Below are positions 1-9,600 of a DNA stretch of 32,563 nt, piece after piece. The position numbers and the translations under genes were made by a program. The notes beneath the pieces were generated by a model. It ran no database searches. It was given only the letters and a program-made list of their open reading frames with translations, and was not told where the DNA came from. The number at the start of each line of letters is the position of its first letter. The stretch's first letter is position 1. Source of the stretch: Candidatus Saganbacteria bacterium (lineage in GTDB: Bacteria > Margulisbacteria > WOR-1 > XYC2-FULL-46-14 > WPAF01); the NCBI GenBank assembly GCA_016223205.1, contig JACRPM010000009.1:1-32563 (forward strand), written 5' to 3'.

Positions 1-1
1 C

Positions 2-133
2 AACAACAAGATCAAGATGATTAAGCGCATGAGCTTTGGATTCAGAAACGTTCAGACTTATATCAGAAAGATGATGATTGCTTTTATCCCTATAACTTTG
101 CTGGGCGGCTTAATTTGGCACACTTTTTGTTAA
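2..133 (+). CDS. ISL3-family transposase, C-terminal fragment (cut by window edge)
   Basis: Only the last 43 residues and the TAA stop lie in the window; the rest is to the left. The stretch NNKIKMIKRMSFGFRN matches the C-terminal signature of ISL3-type (IS204/IS1001/IS1096/IS1165) DDE transposases, where it follows closely on the catalytic glutamate. The tail is hydrophobic and ends TFC. Whether the element is complete cannot be told from here. The right terminal inverted repeat should lie within a few tens of bases after the stop, close to or inside the promoter at 149-178, but I could not identify it without the left end. Confidence 0.75.
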   Translation, partial: NNKIKMIKRMSFGFRNVQTYIRKMMIAFIPITLLGGLIWHTFC

Positions 134-148
134 GGAACCAATATCCCC

Positions 149-178
149 TTGACAGAATAGCCCTTTCTTTTATATAAT
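149..178 (+). promoter_or_regulatory. Consensus sigma-70-type promoter for the ribosomal superoperon
   Basis: TTGACA at 149-154 and TATAAT at 173-178 are both perfect consensus hexamers with an 18-bp spacer. Transcription would start near 185, giving a leader of about 118 nt before rpmG. It is the only clear promoter I see in front of the ribosomal gene string. The -35 box begins 15 bases after the transposase stop codon, so part of it may belong to the insertion element. Confidence 0.8.
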
Positions 179-189
179 TAACCTTTGTA

Positions 190-300
190 TCTGCCGGCGG
201 AAAGGTGTTACGTCCACCATTTCGATTTTCAGCAGATTTTTACCAAAATTTGTAGCAAAAATTTGGTGAGGGGACATATTGTGCCCTCACGGACTTTTTA
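190..300 (+). promoter_or_regulatory. Structured leader of rpmG, possible attenuator
   Basis: Three stem-loops can be drawn in the leader. TCTGC (190-194) can pair with GCAGA (232-236), enclosing GGTG/CACC (204-207 with 215-218). ACCAAA (242-247) plus TTT can pair with AAATTTGGT (259-267). GTGAGGG (266-272) pairs perfectly with CCCTCAC (284-290) and is followed by GGACTTTTTA. The second and third hairpins share bases 266-267 and would compete. The T-run after the last hairpin makes it a weak terminator or attenuator candidate. No ribosomal-protein leader motif was recognised, so function is inference. Confidence 0.4.
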
Positions 301-302
301 TT

Positions 303-452
303 ATGAGAGAGATTATTACTTTAGCTTGTACGAAGTGCAAGCGGAAAAATTATACGACGGGCAAGAACAAGAAGACGACGACCGGGCGTTTGGAGCGGAA
401 CAAGTATTGCCGCTTCTGCCGGGCGCATACTTTGCATAAGGAAGAAAAATAG
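303..452 (+). CDS. rpmG: 50S ribosomal protein L33 (zinc-binding form)
   Basis: A 49-residue protein, the usual length for bacterial L33, located near the tRNA exit site of the large subunit. Cys9, Cys12, Cys36 and Cys39 form the two CxxC knuckles of the C+ type. The start ATG is preceded by GGA at 291-293, a weak Shine-Dalgarno sequence at 9-nt spacing, directly after the leader hairpin. The order rpmG, tRNA-Trp, secE, nusG is common in bacteria, but the tuf gene that usually lies just upstream is absent; an ISL3 transposase end is there instead. Confidence 0.95.
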   Translation: MREIITLACTKCKRKNYTTGKNKKTTTGRLERNKYCRFCRAHTLHKEEK

Positions 453-475
453 TTCCAGGGTCCGGTGAGGGCGAT

Positions 476-547
476 AGGCCAGTAGCTCAACGGTAGAGCA
501 CCGGTCTCCAAAACCGGGGGTTGCAGGTTCAAATCCTGTCTGGCCTG
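476..547 (+). tRNA. trnW: tRNA-Trp (anticodon CCA)
   Basis: A full cloverleaf can be folded. The acceptor stem is 476-482 with 540-546, discriminator G547. The D stem is GCTC/GAGC (485-488, 496-499). The anticodon stem is CCGGT/ACCGG around the loop CTCCAAA, with CCA at 508-510. The T stem is 523-527 with 535-539, loop TTCAAAT. The 3' CCA is not encoded (GCTCC follows), so it must be added by nucleotidyltransferase. It lies 23 bases after rpmG and 23 before secE with no promoter or terminator of its own, so it is probably cut out of the polycistronic transcript. Confidence 0.97.
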
Positions 548-570
548 CTCCTTAATAAAGGATATATATA

Positions 571-771
571 ATGAAAGACTGGATCGGAAAGATCAGGTCC
601 TATCTCAAAGAGACCCAGGGAGAGGTCAAAAAGGTCGCCTGGCCGGGTCGGCAGTATGTGACCTCGGCTACTATCATTATATTGATAATCTGTATCATCA
701 TGGGGCTGGGAGTTACCCTGATCGACTGGGGCCTGGCCAAGATGATAATGTTCCTGAATAAGGCTTTTTAA
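571..771 (+). CDS. secE: Preprotein translocase subunit SecE
   Basis: A 66-residue membrane protein that clamps SecY in the SecYEG channel. The amphipathic N-terminal part holds the family motif YLKETQGEVKKVAWPGR, followed by one transmembrane segment at about residues 33-57 (rich in I, L, G). This is the short single-span form found in most bacteria outside the gamma-proteobacteria. The gene starts 23 bases after the tRNA; its TAA shares a base with the first possible nusG ATG. Confidence 0.95.
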   Translation: MKDWIGKIRSYLKETQGEVKKVAWPGRQYVTSATIIILIICIIMGLGVTLIDWGLAKMIMFLNKAF

Positions 772-1400
772 TGATGGCAGAAGAAAATCAACCAGAGGTT
801 CAGCCGCCTCCCGCCTCCGACCTGCCTGACCGGCAGGCAGGGGCGGGACCGGAGCCCGCTCCTCCGCAATCCGGGGACCGGCGCTGGTACGTGCTCCAGA
901 CCTATTCCGGGCAAGAAGAGTCGGTCAAGAACGCGATCGAGAGCAACCTGGATCTCATGAACCTTAAAAACAAGGTTTTTAAGATCCTGGTGCCGGAAGA
1001 AGAAGTAGTGGAGCTCAAGGGCAGCAAGCGCATCGAGAAGAAGCGCAAGATGTTCCCGGGCTATGTTTTCCTGGAGATGGACCTCGATGACGAATCTTGG
1101 TACGCCATCCGCCAGACGCCCGGTGTGGCCCGTTTTATCGGCACCAAGGTCAAGCCCACACCGGTCTCGGACCGCGAGATGCAGAGGGTGCTCAAGCAGA
1201 TCGGCGTCAAGGAAGAAAAGCTCGAGGTCGCTTTCGAGCGGGGAGAATCGGTGCGCGTGATCTCCGGGCCCTTTAGGGGCTACACCGGCACGGTGGATGA
1301 GATCAACGCCGACAAGGGCAAGCTCAAGGTCTTGATCAACATCTTCGGCCGGGATACGCCGGTCGAGGTGAATTTTGAGCACGCGGAAAAGTTAGTTTAA
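771..1400 (+). CDS. nusG: Transcription termination/antitermination protein NusG
   Basis: NusG binds RNA polymerase as a processivity factor and couples it to the ribosome or Rho. The NGN domain starts near residue 38 ([19 protein letters not shown]) and the KOW domain is C-terminal ([13 protein letters not shown] to the end). Total length is 209 residues, longer than the usual ~180 because of a proline- and acid-rich N-terminal leader of about 36 residues. Part of that leader, around [10 protein letters not shown], is encoded by a palindromic repeat (810-847). ATGs at 771 and 774 are both possible; the AAGG at 760-763 fits either. Confidence 0.96.
   Translation: MMAEENQPEVQPPPASDLPDRQAGAGPEPAPPQSGDRRWYVLQTYSGQEESVKNAIESNLDLMNLKNKVFKILVPEEEVVELKGSKRIEKKRKMFPGYVFLEMDLDDESWYAIRQTPGVARFIGTKVKPTPVSDREMQRVLKQIGVKEEKLEVAFERGESVRVISGPFRGYTGTVDEINADKGKLKVLINIFGRDTPVEVNFEHAEKLV
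810..847 (+). repeat. GC-rich palindromic repeat inside the nusG coding region
   Basis: CCTGCCTG (821-828) and CAGGCAGG (834-841) form a perfect 8-bp stem with the 5-base loop ACCGG. An outer stem, CCCGCC (810-815) with GGCGGG (842-847), extends it, leaving TCCGA as a one-sided bulge. It lies in the poorly conserved N-terminal extension of NusG, before the NGN domain, and keeps the frame open. It resembles the short dispersed palindromes seen in many bacterial genomes, but only one copy is in this window. Confidence 0.7.
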
Positions 1401-1402
1401 TT

Positions 1403-1837
1403 ATGGCTAAACCAAAAGGTAAAGAAGTAATAACCAAGATCAAATTGCAGATCCCGGCCGGCAAAGCCAATCCGGCTCCGCCTATCGGCCCGGCGCTCGG
1501 CCAGCACGGTATCAATATTATGGAATTCTGCAAGGCCTATAACGCCCAGACCCAGGATAAGGGCGATACGGTAATTCCAGTTGAGATCACGGTCTACAAG
1601 GACCGGTCTTTTAGCTTTGTGCTTAAGACCCCGCCGGCCGCCACCCTCATCAAGAAGGCGGCGGGCATCGAAAAGGGATCGGGCGAACCGCTTAAGAACA
1701 AGGTGGGCAAGTTGAGCAAAGCCCAGCTTAAGGAGATCGCCGCCGCCAAACTCCCCGATCTCAACGCCACCAACGTCGAAGCCGCCATGAACATCATCGC
1801 CGGCACCGCCCGACAGATGGGGGTCACCATTGAGTAA
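1403..1837 (+). CDS. rplK: 50S ribosomal protein L11
   Basis: A 144-residue protein of normal length that binds the GTPase-associated 23S rRNA with L10 and is needed for the stringent response and factor-dependent steps. The N-terminal domain shows the proline-rich segment [25 protein letters not shown] that contacts the thiostrepton region, and the C-terminal rRNA-binding domain ends [15 protein letters not shown]. The start lies two bases after nusG; the last 8 bases are shared with rplA. Confidence 0.97.
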   Translation: MAKPKGKEVITKIKLQIPAGKANPAPPIGPALGQHGINIMEFCKAYNAQTQDKGDTVIPVEITVYKDRSFSFVLKTPPAATLIKKAAGIEKGSGEPLKNKVGKLSKAQLKEIAAAKLPDLNATNVEAAMNIIAGTARQMGVTIE

Positions 1838-2525
1838 GCGTTATCAGGAAATAATCAAGCAGGTCGACCGCCGCAAGCTCTACAGCCCGGGCGTTGCGCT
1901 CGACCTGGTCAAAGCTACCGCCAAGGCCAAGTTCCCCGAATCGGTGGACCTGGCCATGAAGCTTAATGTGGACACCAAGAAAGGCGGGGTTTCGATCCGC
2001 GGCACCATTTCACTTCCGCACGGCAGCGGCAAGTCCGTGAAAGTGGCGGTGCTGTGCAAGGGCGACAAGACCAAGGAAGCCGAAGAAGCCGGAGCGGATG
2101 TGGTGGGCGCGGAAGACCTGGTCCAAAAGATCAGCGGCGGGTTTTTGGGATTTGATGTTTTGATCGCCACCCCGGACATGATGGGGGCGGCGGGAAAGCT
2201 GGGAAAGATACTGGGGACCAAGGGACTGATGCCTAATCCCAAATCCGGTACCGTGACCGCCGACATCGGCAAGACGGTCAAGGAATTCAAAGCCGGCAAG
2301 TTCGAGTTTCGCATGGACAAGGGCGGGGTGGTGCATCTGGTGTTGGGCAAGGCCGCCATGGAAAAGCAGGACCTTTTAGAAAATCTCAAGACCGCGGTTT
2401 TGGCGGTCAACAAGACCAAGCCCAGCGGCACCAAGGGCGCTTACCTCAAATCCCTGACCCTTTCTTCCACTATGGGTCCCGGCGTCCGTTTGGATGCCCG
2501 CGAAATGATCGGAGCGGAAGAATGA
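1830..2525 (+). CDS. rplA: 50S ribosomal protein L1
   Basis: A 231-residue protein of typical length that forms the L1 stalk gating deacylated tRNA at the E site. The segment [18 protein letters not shown] is the family hallmark. The chosen start is TTG at 1830 (reading MSKRYQE), inside the end of rplK and preceded by a GGGGG stretch; no in-frame ATG gives a full N-terminus. L1 often represses its own operon by binding the rplK leader mRNA, but the 2-base nusG-rplK gap leaves little room for such a site here. Confidence 0.96.
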   Translation: MSKRYQEIIKQVDRRKLYSPGVALDLVKATAKAKFPESVDLAMKLNVDTKKGGVSIRGTISLPHGSGKSVKVAVLCKGDKTKEAEEAGADVVGAEDLVQKISGGFLGFDVLIATPDMMGAAGKLGKILGTKGLMPNPKSGTVTADIGKTVKEFKAGKFEFRMDKGGVVHLVLGKAAMEKQDLLENLKTAVLAVNKTKPSGTKGAYLKSLTLSSTMGPGVRLDAREMIGAEE

Positions 2526-3058
2526 GAGAGGTAAAAGTCAGGCCCGAAAAGGTTGAAAAGATCAAGGACATCAACGACAAGCTCGGCCGCTCCAATCTGG
2601 TGATCCTCACCGATTACCAGGGAATGACGGTCAAGCAGATCACCGAACTGCGCAGAAAGCTGGATGCCCACCAGGCGGAATACCGGGTGCTCAAGAACAC
2701 CTTGACCATCCGCGCCTTGCCGGAAGACAAGGCCCCGCTTAAGGAACATCTTACCGGCACCACCGCGGTGCTTTTCGGTTTTGGGGATGTGGTGATGCCC
2801 GCCAAAGCCCTGGTCAATTTTATCGCCGAAGCGGAAAAACCCAAGATCATCGGCGGCATGATGGACGGGCAGTTTTTGCCCGAGGCCCAGATAAAAAGTT
2901 TGGCGAAGCTGCCCAGCCGCGAAGAGCTTTTGGCTAAAGTGGTGGGCGGGATGCAGGCCCCCATCCGGGGACTGGTCAATGTAATGCAGGGGAATCTTCG
3001 CAAGCTGGTCTATGCTTTGAATGCGGTCAAGGATAAAAAATCACAAGGAGGTGAGTGA
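2522..3058 (+). CDS. rplJ: 50S ribosomal protein L10
   Basis: A 178-residue protein that anchors L7/L12 dimers to the L11-binding rRNA. The N-terminal globular part (residues ~1-135) contains the conserved [18 protein letters not shown] and [10 protein letters not shown] segments; the C-terminal helix that binds L12 follows. The ATG overlaps the rplA TGA by four bases and is preceded by GGAGCGGAAGA. Because of this overlap there is no untranslated rplJL leader, the site where the L10-L12 complex regulates in E. coli and many other bacteria. Confidence 0.96.
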   Translation: MREVKVRPEKVEKIKDINDKLGRSNLVILTDYQGMTVKQITELRRKLDAHQAEYRVLKNTLTIRALPEDKAPLKEHLTGTTAVLFGFGDVVMPAKALVNFIAEAEKPKIIGGMMDGQFLPEAQIKSLAKLPSREELLAKVVGGMQAPIRGLVNVMQGNLRKLVYALNAVKDKKSQGGE

Positions 3059-3060
3059 AG

Positions 3061-3432
3061 ATGGCAAAGATCGATGAGGTTATTTCGACGGTTGAAGGTT
3101 TGACGGTGCTGGAATTGTCCGAGCTGGTCAAAAAACTGGAGGAGAAATTCGGGGTCACCGCCGCCGCTCCCATGATGATGGCGGCCGGACCTGCTGCTGG
3201 GGCTGCCGGTGCGGAGATCAAAGAAGAATTTGACGTAGTGTTGACCGGAACCGGGGATAAGAAGATCCAGGTGCTCAAAGTGGTGCGCGAGGTTACCGGA
3301 TTGGGGCTTAAAGAAGCCAAGGACATGGTGGACAAGACCCCCGCAACGGTAAAGTCCGGTATCAAGAAGGCCGAAGCGGAGGAGATCAAGAAAAAGTTGG
3401 AAGCTGAAGGAGCTAAGGTAGAGATCAAATAA
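3061..3432 (+). CDS. rplL: 50S ribosomal protein L7/L12
   Basis: A 123-residue stalk protein that recruits translational GTPases. The N-terminal dimerisation domain (residues ~1-33) is joined by an Ala/Gly/Met-rich hinge ([19 protein letters not shown]) to the C-terminal domain, which carries [20 protein letters not shown], the elongation-factor contact. The ATG at 3061 is chosen over the GTG at 3055 because the strong AAGGAGG at 3045-3051 lies 9 bases before the ATG but only 3 before the GTG. The stop overlaps rpoB by one base (TAATG). Confidence 0.97.
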   Translation: MAKIDEVISTVEGLTVLELSELVKKLEEKFGVTAAAPMMMAAGPAAGAAGAEIKEEFDVVLTGTGDKKIQVLKVVREVTGLGLKEAKDMVDKTPATVKSGIKKAEAEEIKKKLEAEGAKVEIK

Positions 3433-6400
3433 TGAAAGAAAGAGTAAACCCGTTCCCCGCCTTGAAAAAGCGGAAAGTGCTGATGCCGCCGGATCTGTTG
3501 GAGATCCAGAGGGATTCGTTTTTGTGGTTCAAGACCACCGGGCTTAAGGAAGAACTGCGCGCCCTCTCGCCGATCAAAAGCTACGACGGCAAATGGGAGC
3601 TGGCTTTTACCGGCAAGGTCATCTTTGGGGAGCCCAAATATGACGTGCAGGAATGCCTGATCCGGGAATTGACCTTCCAATCCCCTCTCAAGGTGGAGAC
3701 CAAGCTGATCTCCAAAGAGAGCAAAGAGGTCAAAGTGCAGGACGTCTTCATCGGGGACCTTCCCATGATGACCGAGCGCGGCACTTTTGTCATCAACGGG
3801 GCGGAGCGGGTGATCATTTCCCAGCTCACCCGTTCACCGGGGGTTTACTTTAAAGAGAGCAAGCGGCTGGAGAAGCTCGGCCGCCAGCTGTATTACGCCA
3901 CCATCATCCCCGACCGGGGAGCCTGGCTCGAGGTCGAATGCGACGCGCACCTGGCGCTGTTCGCCCGCATCAATAAGACCCGCAAGGTGGGTATCACCAC
4001 CCTGCTCTCCGCTATCGGCGCCACCGAAAAGGAAATTTTGGAGGCCTTGACCGAAGGGGAGTTCCGCAAACGCACGCTCAAAGAAAGTCCCATCATCCCC
4101 AAAGAAGAAGCCTTGATCGAGATCTACAAAAAACTGCGGCCCGGCGATCCCGTCACCTTCGAGGGAGCGCAGGTGTATCTCACCAATCTCTTCTTCAATC
4201 CCAAGCGCTACGACCTGGGCAAAGTGGGCCGCCATAAGATGAACTTGAAACTGGGGATCAAGGTCGATCCGGCCTTCCAGGTGCTCACCAAGCAGGATAT
4301 CATCGGCATCACCAAATATCTCATCGCCCTGCACAGCGGCGAAGGGCTGACCGATGATATCGACCACCTCGGCAACCGCCGGGTAAGATCGGTCGGGGAG
4401 CTTTTACAAAGGCAGTTCCGGCTGGGCTTTACCCGCATCGAGAGATTGATCAAGGAGGCCATGCTCACCAAAGACGTGGCCCGCGAGACCCCCCAGGCCC
4501 TGATCAATATCCGTCCGCTTTCCGCGGTCATTAAAGAATTTTTCGGCTCGTCCCAGCTTTCGCAATTTATGGACCAGACCAATCCTCTGGCCGAGCTCAC
4601 CCACAAGCGCCGGCTTTCGGCCTTGGGCCCGGGAGGGCTTACCCGCGAACGCGCCGGATTTGAAGTCCGCGACATCCATCCCAGCCACTACGGGAGGATC
4701 TGTCCGATCGAAACCCCGGAAGGCCCCAACGCCGGCCTCATCGCCTCGCTTTCCACTTACGGCAAGATCAACCAGTACGGCTTCATCGAGACCCCTTACC
4801 TCAAAGCCAAAGACGGGATCGTCTCCCACCGCATCGAATATTTGACGGCGGACGTGGAAGACCTATACCGCATCGCTTCCTGTGATGTGCGGCTCGACAA
4901 GAACCGCAAGATCGTGGATTCCCAGGTGCCGGTGCGCTTTAAACGCGAGTTCCTCTTTTCTCCGGCCAAAGAAGTGGATTACGTGGGCGTAGATCCCATG
5001 CAGATCGTGGGCATCTCGACCGCCTTGATCCCCTTTTTGGAACACGACGACGCCAACCGCGCCTTGATGGGCGCCAACATGCAGCGGCAATCGGTGCCTT
5101 TGTTCAAGCCCGAAGCCCCCTATGTGGGCACCGGGCTCGAGCGCACCGTGGCCCGCGACTCCCGCACGCTGGTGGTCGCCCGCAATTCCGGCAAAGTGAC
5201 CCGGGTCACAGCCGAAGAGATCGTGGTCACCACCTCCTCGGGTAAAAAAGACACTTATAAGCTGGTCAAGTTCGGCCGCAGCAACCAGAACACTTTAGTA
5301 CACGAGCGGCCGGTGGTCTCGGTCGGGGAAAACGTCAAAAAAGACGACCTTTTGGCCGACGGATCCGCCACCGCAGGAGGGGAGCTGGCCTTTGGACGCA
5401 ATGTCCTGGTGGCCATGATGCCCTGGGAAGGATACAACTACGAAGACGCCATCTTGATCTCGGAAAAGCTGGTCAGGGAAGACGCCTTTACCAGCGTGCA
5501 TATCGAACGGCTGGAAGTGGAAGTGCGCTCCACTAAATTGGGCATGGAAGAGATCACCCGCGAGATCCCCAACGCCGGGGAAGAAGCTCTCAAGAATTTA
5601 GACGAGCGCGGCATCATCAAGGTTGGCACCGAAGTGGGGCCGGGCGATGTTTTGGTCGGCAAGGTCACTCCCAAGGGTGAGACCGAGCTGCCGGCAGAGG
5701 AAAAACTTCTGCGCGCCATCTTCGGGGACAAAGCCCGCGACATGCGCGACACATCGTTGCGGGTGCCTCCCGGCGAGGCCGGCAAGGTAATCAACGTCCG
5801 GGTATTTTCCCGAGAGAAAGGCGACGAGCTTAGCCCGGGAGTGCACGAGCTGGTCCGGGTATATGTTGGGCAGCTGCGCAAAGTCTCGATCGGCGACAAG
5901 CTGGCCGGCCGCCACGGCAACAAGGGAGTGGTAGCCAAGGTTTTGCCCGAGGAAGACATGCCGTATTTGCCGGACGGGACTCCGGTAGAGGTGGTTTTAA
6001 ATCCGCTGGGCGTGCCTTCCCGCATGAACATCGGCCAGATCTTCGAACTGCTTTTGGGTTTTGCCGCGCATCACAAACAAAAGATGTATGAGATCCCGCC
6101 TTTCGACGAGATCGAAGAAGAGAACGCCTCGGTGAACCTCATCGAACGCGAACTTAAGGAGACCGGCATTCCCTGGTACTCCACGCTCGGCAAAGTGGAG
6201 CTGCGCGACGGCCGCACCGGCGAGGCCTTTGAGCGACCGGTGGCCGTGGGTTATACCTATCTATTAAAACTGATCCACTTGGTGGACGACAAGATGCACG
6301 CCCGCTCCACCGGGCCTTACTCTCTCATTACCCAACAGCCCTTGGGCGGCAAAGCCCAGTTCGGCGGACAGCGCTTTGGAGAAATGGAAGTGTGGGCGCT

Positions 6401-6677
6401 TGAGGCCTACGGCGCCGCCCATACCCTGCAGGAGCTCTTAACCGTCAAATCCGACGACGTGGTGGGCCGTTCCAAGGTGTACGAATCGGTCATCAAGGGC
6501 AAGCCCATGGAGAAGCCCGGCATCCCCGAATCGTTCAAAGTTCTGGTCAAAGAACTGCGCAGTTTGGGACTGGATATGCGGACCTTGAGCAAGGACGGCA
6601 AAGAAGTGAACCTCGATGAAGGCGGCAAGACCCTTCCCAAGGAGCTGCCCTGGAAGAGGAAGGAGTCCAGCCGATGA
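3432..6677 (+). CDS. rpoB: DNA-directed RNA polymerase subunit beta
   Basis: The second-largest polymerase subunit, which forms one side of the active-site cleft. At 1081 residues it is on the short side, lacking the large lineage-specific insertions of proteobacterial RpoB (~1340) and closer to cyanobacterial and Gram-positive lengths. The rifampicin pocket near residues 370-400 reads [21 protein letters not shown] then LSALGPGGL. The positions equivalent to E. coli Q513, D516, H526 and S531 are unchanged, so a drug-sensitive enzyme is expected; the position of S522 is alanine. The late motifs [14 protein letters not shown] and [20 protein letters not shown] are intact. Confidence 0.98.
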   Translation: MKERVNPFPALKKRKVLMPPDLLEIQRDSFLWFKTTGLKEELRALSPIKSYDGKWELAFTGKVIFGEPKYDVQECLIRELTFQSPLKVETKLISKESKEVKVQDVFIGDLPMMTERGTFVINGAERVIISQLTRSPGVYFKESKRLEKLGRQLYYATIIPDRGAWLEVECDAHLALFARINKTRKVGITTLLSAIGATEKEILEALTEGEFRKRTLKESPIIPKEEALIEIYKKLRPGDPVTFEGAQVYLTNLFFNPKRYDLGKVGRHKMNLKLGIKVDPAFQVLTKQDIIGITKYLIALHSGEGLTDDIDHLGNRRVRSVGELLQRQFRLGFTRIERLIKEAMLTKDVARETPQALINIRPLSAVIKEFFGSSQLSQFMDQTNPLAELTHKRRLSALGPGGLTRERAGFEVRDIHPSHYGRICPIETPEGPNAGLIASLSTYGKINQYGFIETPYLKAKDGIVSHRIEYLTADVEDLYRIASCDVRLDKNRKIVDSQVPVRFKREFLFSPAKEVDYVGVDPMQIVGISTALIPFLEHDDANRALMGANMQRQSVPLFKPEAPYVGTGLERTVARDSRTLVVARNSGKVTRVTAEEIVVTTSSGKKDTYKLVKFGRSNQNTLVHERPVVSVGENVKKDDLLADGSATAGGELAFGRNVLVAMMPWEGYNYEDAILISEKLVREDAFTSVHIERLEVEVRSTKLGMEEITREIPNAGEEALKNLDERGIIKVGTEVGPGDVLVGKVTPKGETELPAEEKLLRAIFGDKARDMRDTSLRVPPGEAGKVINVRVFSREKGDELSPGVHELVRVYVGQLRKVSIGDKLAGRHGNKGVVAKVLPEEDMPYLPDGTPVEVVLNPLGVPSRMNIGQIFELLLGFAAHHKQKMYEIPPFDEIEEENASVNLIERELKETGIPWYSTLGKVELRDGRTGEAFERPVAVGYTYLLKLIHLVDDKMHARSTGPYSLITQQPLGGKAQFGGQRFGEMEVWALEAYGAAHTLQELLTVKSDDVVGRSKVYESVIKGKPMEKPGIPESFKVLVKELRSLGLDMRTLSKDGKEVNLDEGGKTLPKELPWKRKESSR

Positions 6678-9600
6678 AATTATTAAGCAAGGGCGACGGG
6701 CTGGAATTCGACCATATCCAGATCGGCATCGCTTCTCCGGAGAGGATACTCTCTTGGTCTTTCGGCGAGGTCGAAAAGCCCGAGACCATCAACTACCGCA
6801 CTTTCAAACCGGAACGGCGGGGGCTTTTTGACGAAAAGATATTCGGCCCGGTCAAAGATTGGGAATGCCATTGCGGCAAGTACAAACGGGTGCGTTACCG
6901 GGGCATCGTTTGCGAACGCTGCGGGGTAGAGGTCACCACCTCCCGGGTTCGCCGGGAGCGCATGGGCCACATCAAGCTGGCCGTGCCCGTAGCCCACATC
7001 TGGTATCTGCGCTCGGTGCCCGGCTACATGAGCCTGCTGTTAGATGTCCCTTCCAAGTCGCTTGAAGAAGTGATCTACTACGATTCCTACATGGTCACCG
7101 AGATCAATGCCGGCATCAAGACCAAGCTCAAGGTGGGCTCGGTTTTGCGCGAAGGCGAATACGCCGAAGCCCGTGAAAAATGGGGAGATGATTTTAAGGC
7201 CGAGACGGGGGCTAAGGGCGTCAAGGAACTGCTCACCCGCATCGATATCGGCCAGTTGGTGGCCAAACTGCGGCGCGAACTTAAGCCCGCCGAAGGCCAA
7301 AAAAGGCTCAAGATCATCAAGAGATTGCGCATCGCCGAGGCCTTTTTAGCTTCCGGCAACCATCCGGATTGGATGGTCATGGACGTCATTCCCGTGATCC
7401 CTCCGGACCTGCGCCCCATGGTACAGCTCGAAGGCGGCCGTTTTGCCACCTCGGACCTCAACGACCTTTATCGCCGGGTGCTCAACCGCAACAACCGCCT
7501 GAAGAAAATGATCAATATGGGCGCGCCCGACATGATCATCCGCAACGAAAAACGCATGCTGCAAGAGGCGGTGGATGTATTGATCGACAACGGCCGCCGC
7601 AAGCGCGCGGTGGTGGGCTCTACCGGCCGCCCCCTGCGTTCGCTCACCGATATCATCGAGGGCAAACAGGGACGCTTCCGCCAAAATCTGTTAGGAAAGC
7701 GCGCCGATTATTCCGGCCGCTCGGTCATCGTAGTGGGCCCGCACCTTAAGATCCACCAGTGCGGCCTGCCCAAAGAAATGGCGCTCGAACTTTTCAAACC
7801 CTTTGTTATCCGCAAACTGGTGGAACGGGGCTTTGCCCAGAACGTAAAATCCGCCAAACGGATGATCGAACGCGGTGAAGTGATGGTGTGGGACATACTG
7901 GAAGAGGTCATCAAGGGACATCCGGTAATGCTGAACCGCGCGCCCACCCTGCACCGTTTGGGCATCCAGGCCTTTGAGCCGATCTTAGTAGAAGGCAAGG
8001 CCATCCAATTGCATCCTTTGGTCTGCCCGGCGTTTAACGCGGACTTTGACGGCGACCAGATGGCCGTGCACGTGCCGCTTTTGCCCGAAGCGCAAGTCGA
8101 AGCCCGCGTGCTGATGATGGCCAGCAACAATATCCTATCCCCGGCCTCCGGCCGGCCCATCATCACGCCCACCCAGGATATGGTGCTGGGAACTTACTAC
8201 ATGACGGTGCTGGATGATCTGCAAACCCTGGGCGCGGGACTTACTTTTGCGAACGATTGGGAGGCGATGGTAGCCCACGACTTGGACGAGATCCACCTGC
8301 ACAGCAAGATCAAGGTCAGGCGCCTGGAGGGCATCATCGAGACCACGGTCGGGCGCATCAAGTTCAATTACACCATCAACCGGGTGATCGACCGCAAGAT
8401 CCCTGGGGCGGTCAAGATCTCTTACATTAATAAGCTGGTGGACAAGAAGACCCTGGAAGCGCTGGTGCTCTCCGCCTTCAAGACTTACGGCGCGGCGGTC
8501 ACCGCCGAGATCGCGGACGAGATCAAACGGCTGGGCTTTAAATACGCCACCATCGCCGGGGTCTCGATCTCAATCGACGACGTGCGGGTGCCGGCCAACA
8601 AAAAAGAGATCGTGAACCGGGCCGAAGAAGAAGTGGCGGAGCTCGAGCGGCAAGTGCGCGAAGGGACGCTCTCCGTCAAAGAAAAATTCATCCGCTCGCT
8701 CGACATTTGGAGCGCGGTCACTGAAGAAGTGACCAGCTCCATGCTGCAAGGTTTTGATAAGTTGAATTCGGTCTACATGATGGCGTTCTCCGGAGCGCGC
8801 GGCAACGTCCAGCAGGTCCGGCAATTGGCCGGCATCCGGGGCCTGATGGCCGATCCGTCCGGCAACATCATCTCCATTCCCATTAAGACCAACTTTAAAG
8901 AAGGCCTCAACGTGACCGAATATTTTATCTCCTCTTACGGAGCGCGCAAGGGCTTGGTGGATACCGCCCTGCGCACCGCCGATTCGGGATACCTTACCCG
9001 CCGCCTGGTGGACGTGGCGCAGGATGTGATGGTGGTGGAAGAAGATTGCGGCACCACCGAAGGCATCGAGCTTTCAACTATCAGGGAAGGATATGAGGAA
9101 GTGGTCTCGCTGTCGGCGCGCATCATCAACCGGCGGCCGCTGCATAATATAACCGATCCCTTATCCGGCAAAGTGATCATTAAATCCGGCGAGGAGATCG
9201 ATGAAGAAGGGGCCGAAACCATCCGCGAAGCGGGGATCGAGCATATCGAGGTCCGCTCGGCCTTGGGCTGCAAGACCAAGCGCGGGCTGTGCCGCATGTG
9301 TTACGGCCGCGACCTTTCGTCCGGCAATCTGGTGAATATCGGCGAAGCGGTTGGTACCGTGGCCGCGCAATCGATCGGCGAGCCGGGCACCCAGCTGACC
9401 ATGCGCACCTTCCATATCGGAGGTGTGGCCTTGCACAAAGGGGCCAAGATCACGATCAAGAGCAAGCATTCGGGCGAGGTGAGCTTAGGCGAGGGCATGG
9501 AGATCAAGGAAGTGGATGATGATTCCGGGCATAAGGCCAAGATGGTGACCCGCAGCGGCAACCTGATACTCAAGATCAAGGATAAGAAAGAAGAATACCT

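Noticed and set aside
185..439. An 84-residue + strand open frame over the leader and rpmG
   Set aside because: It overlaps rpmG in another frame, has no family resemblance and no proper ribosome-binding site; rpmG at 303-452 is certain.
3055..3060. GTG start for L7/L12
   Set aside because: Only three bases from the AAGGAGG; ATG 3061 has nine.
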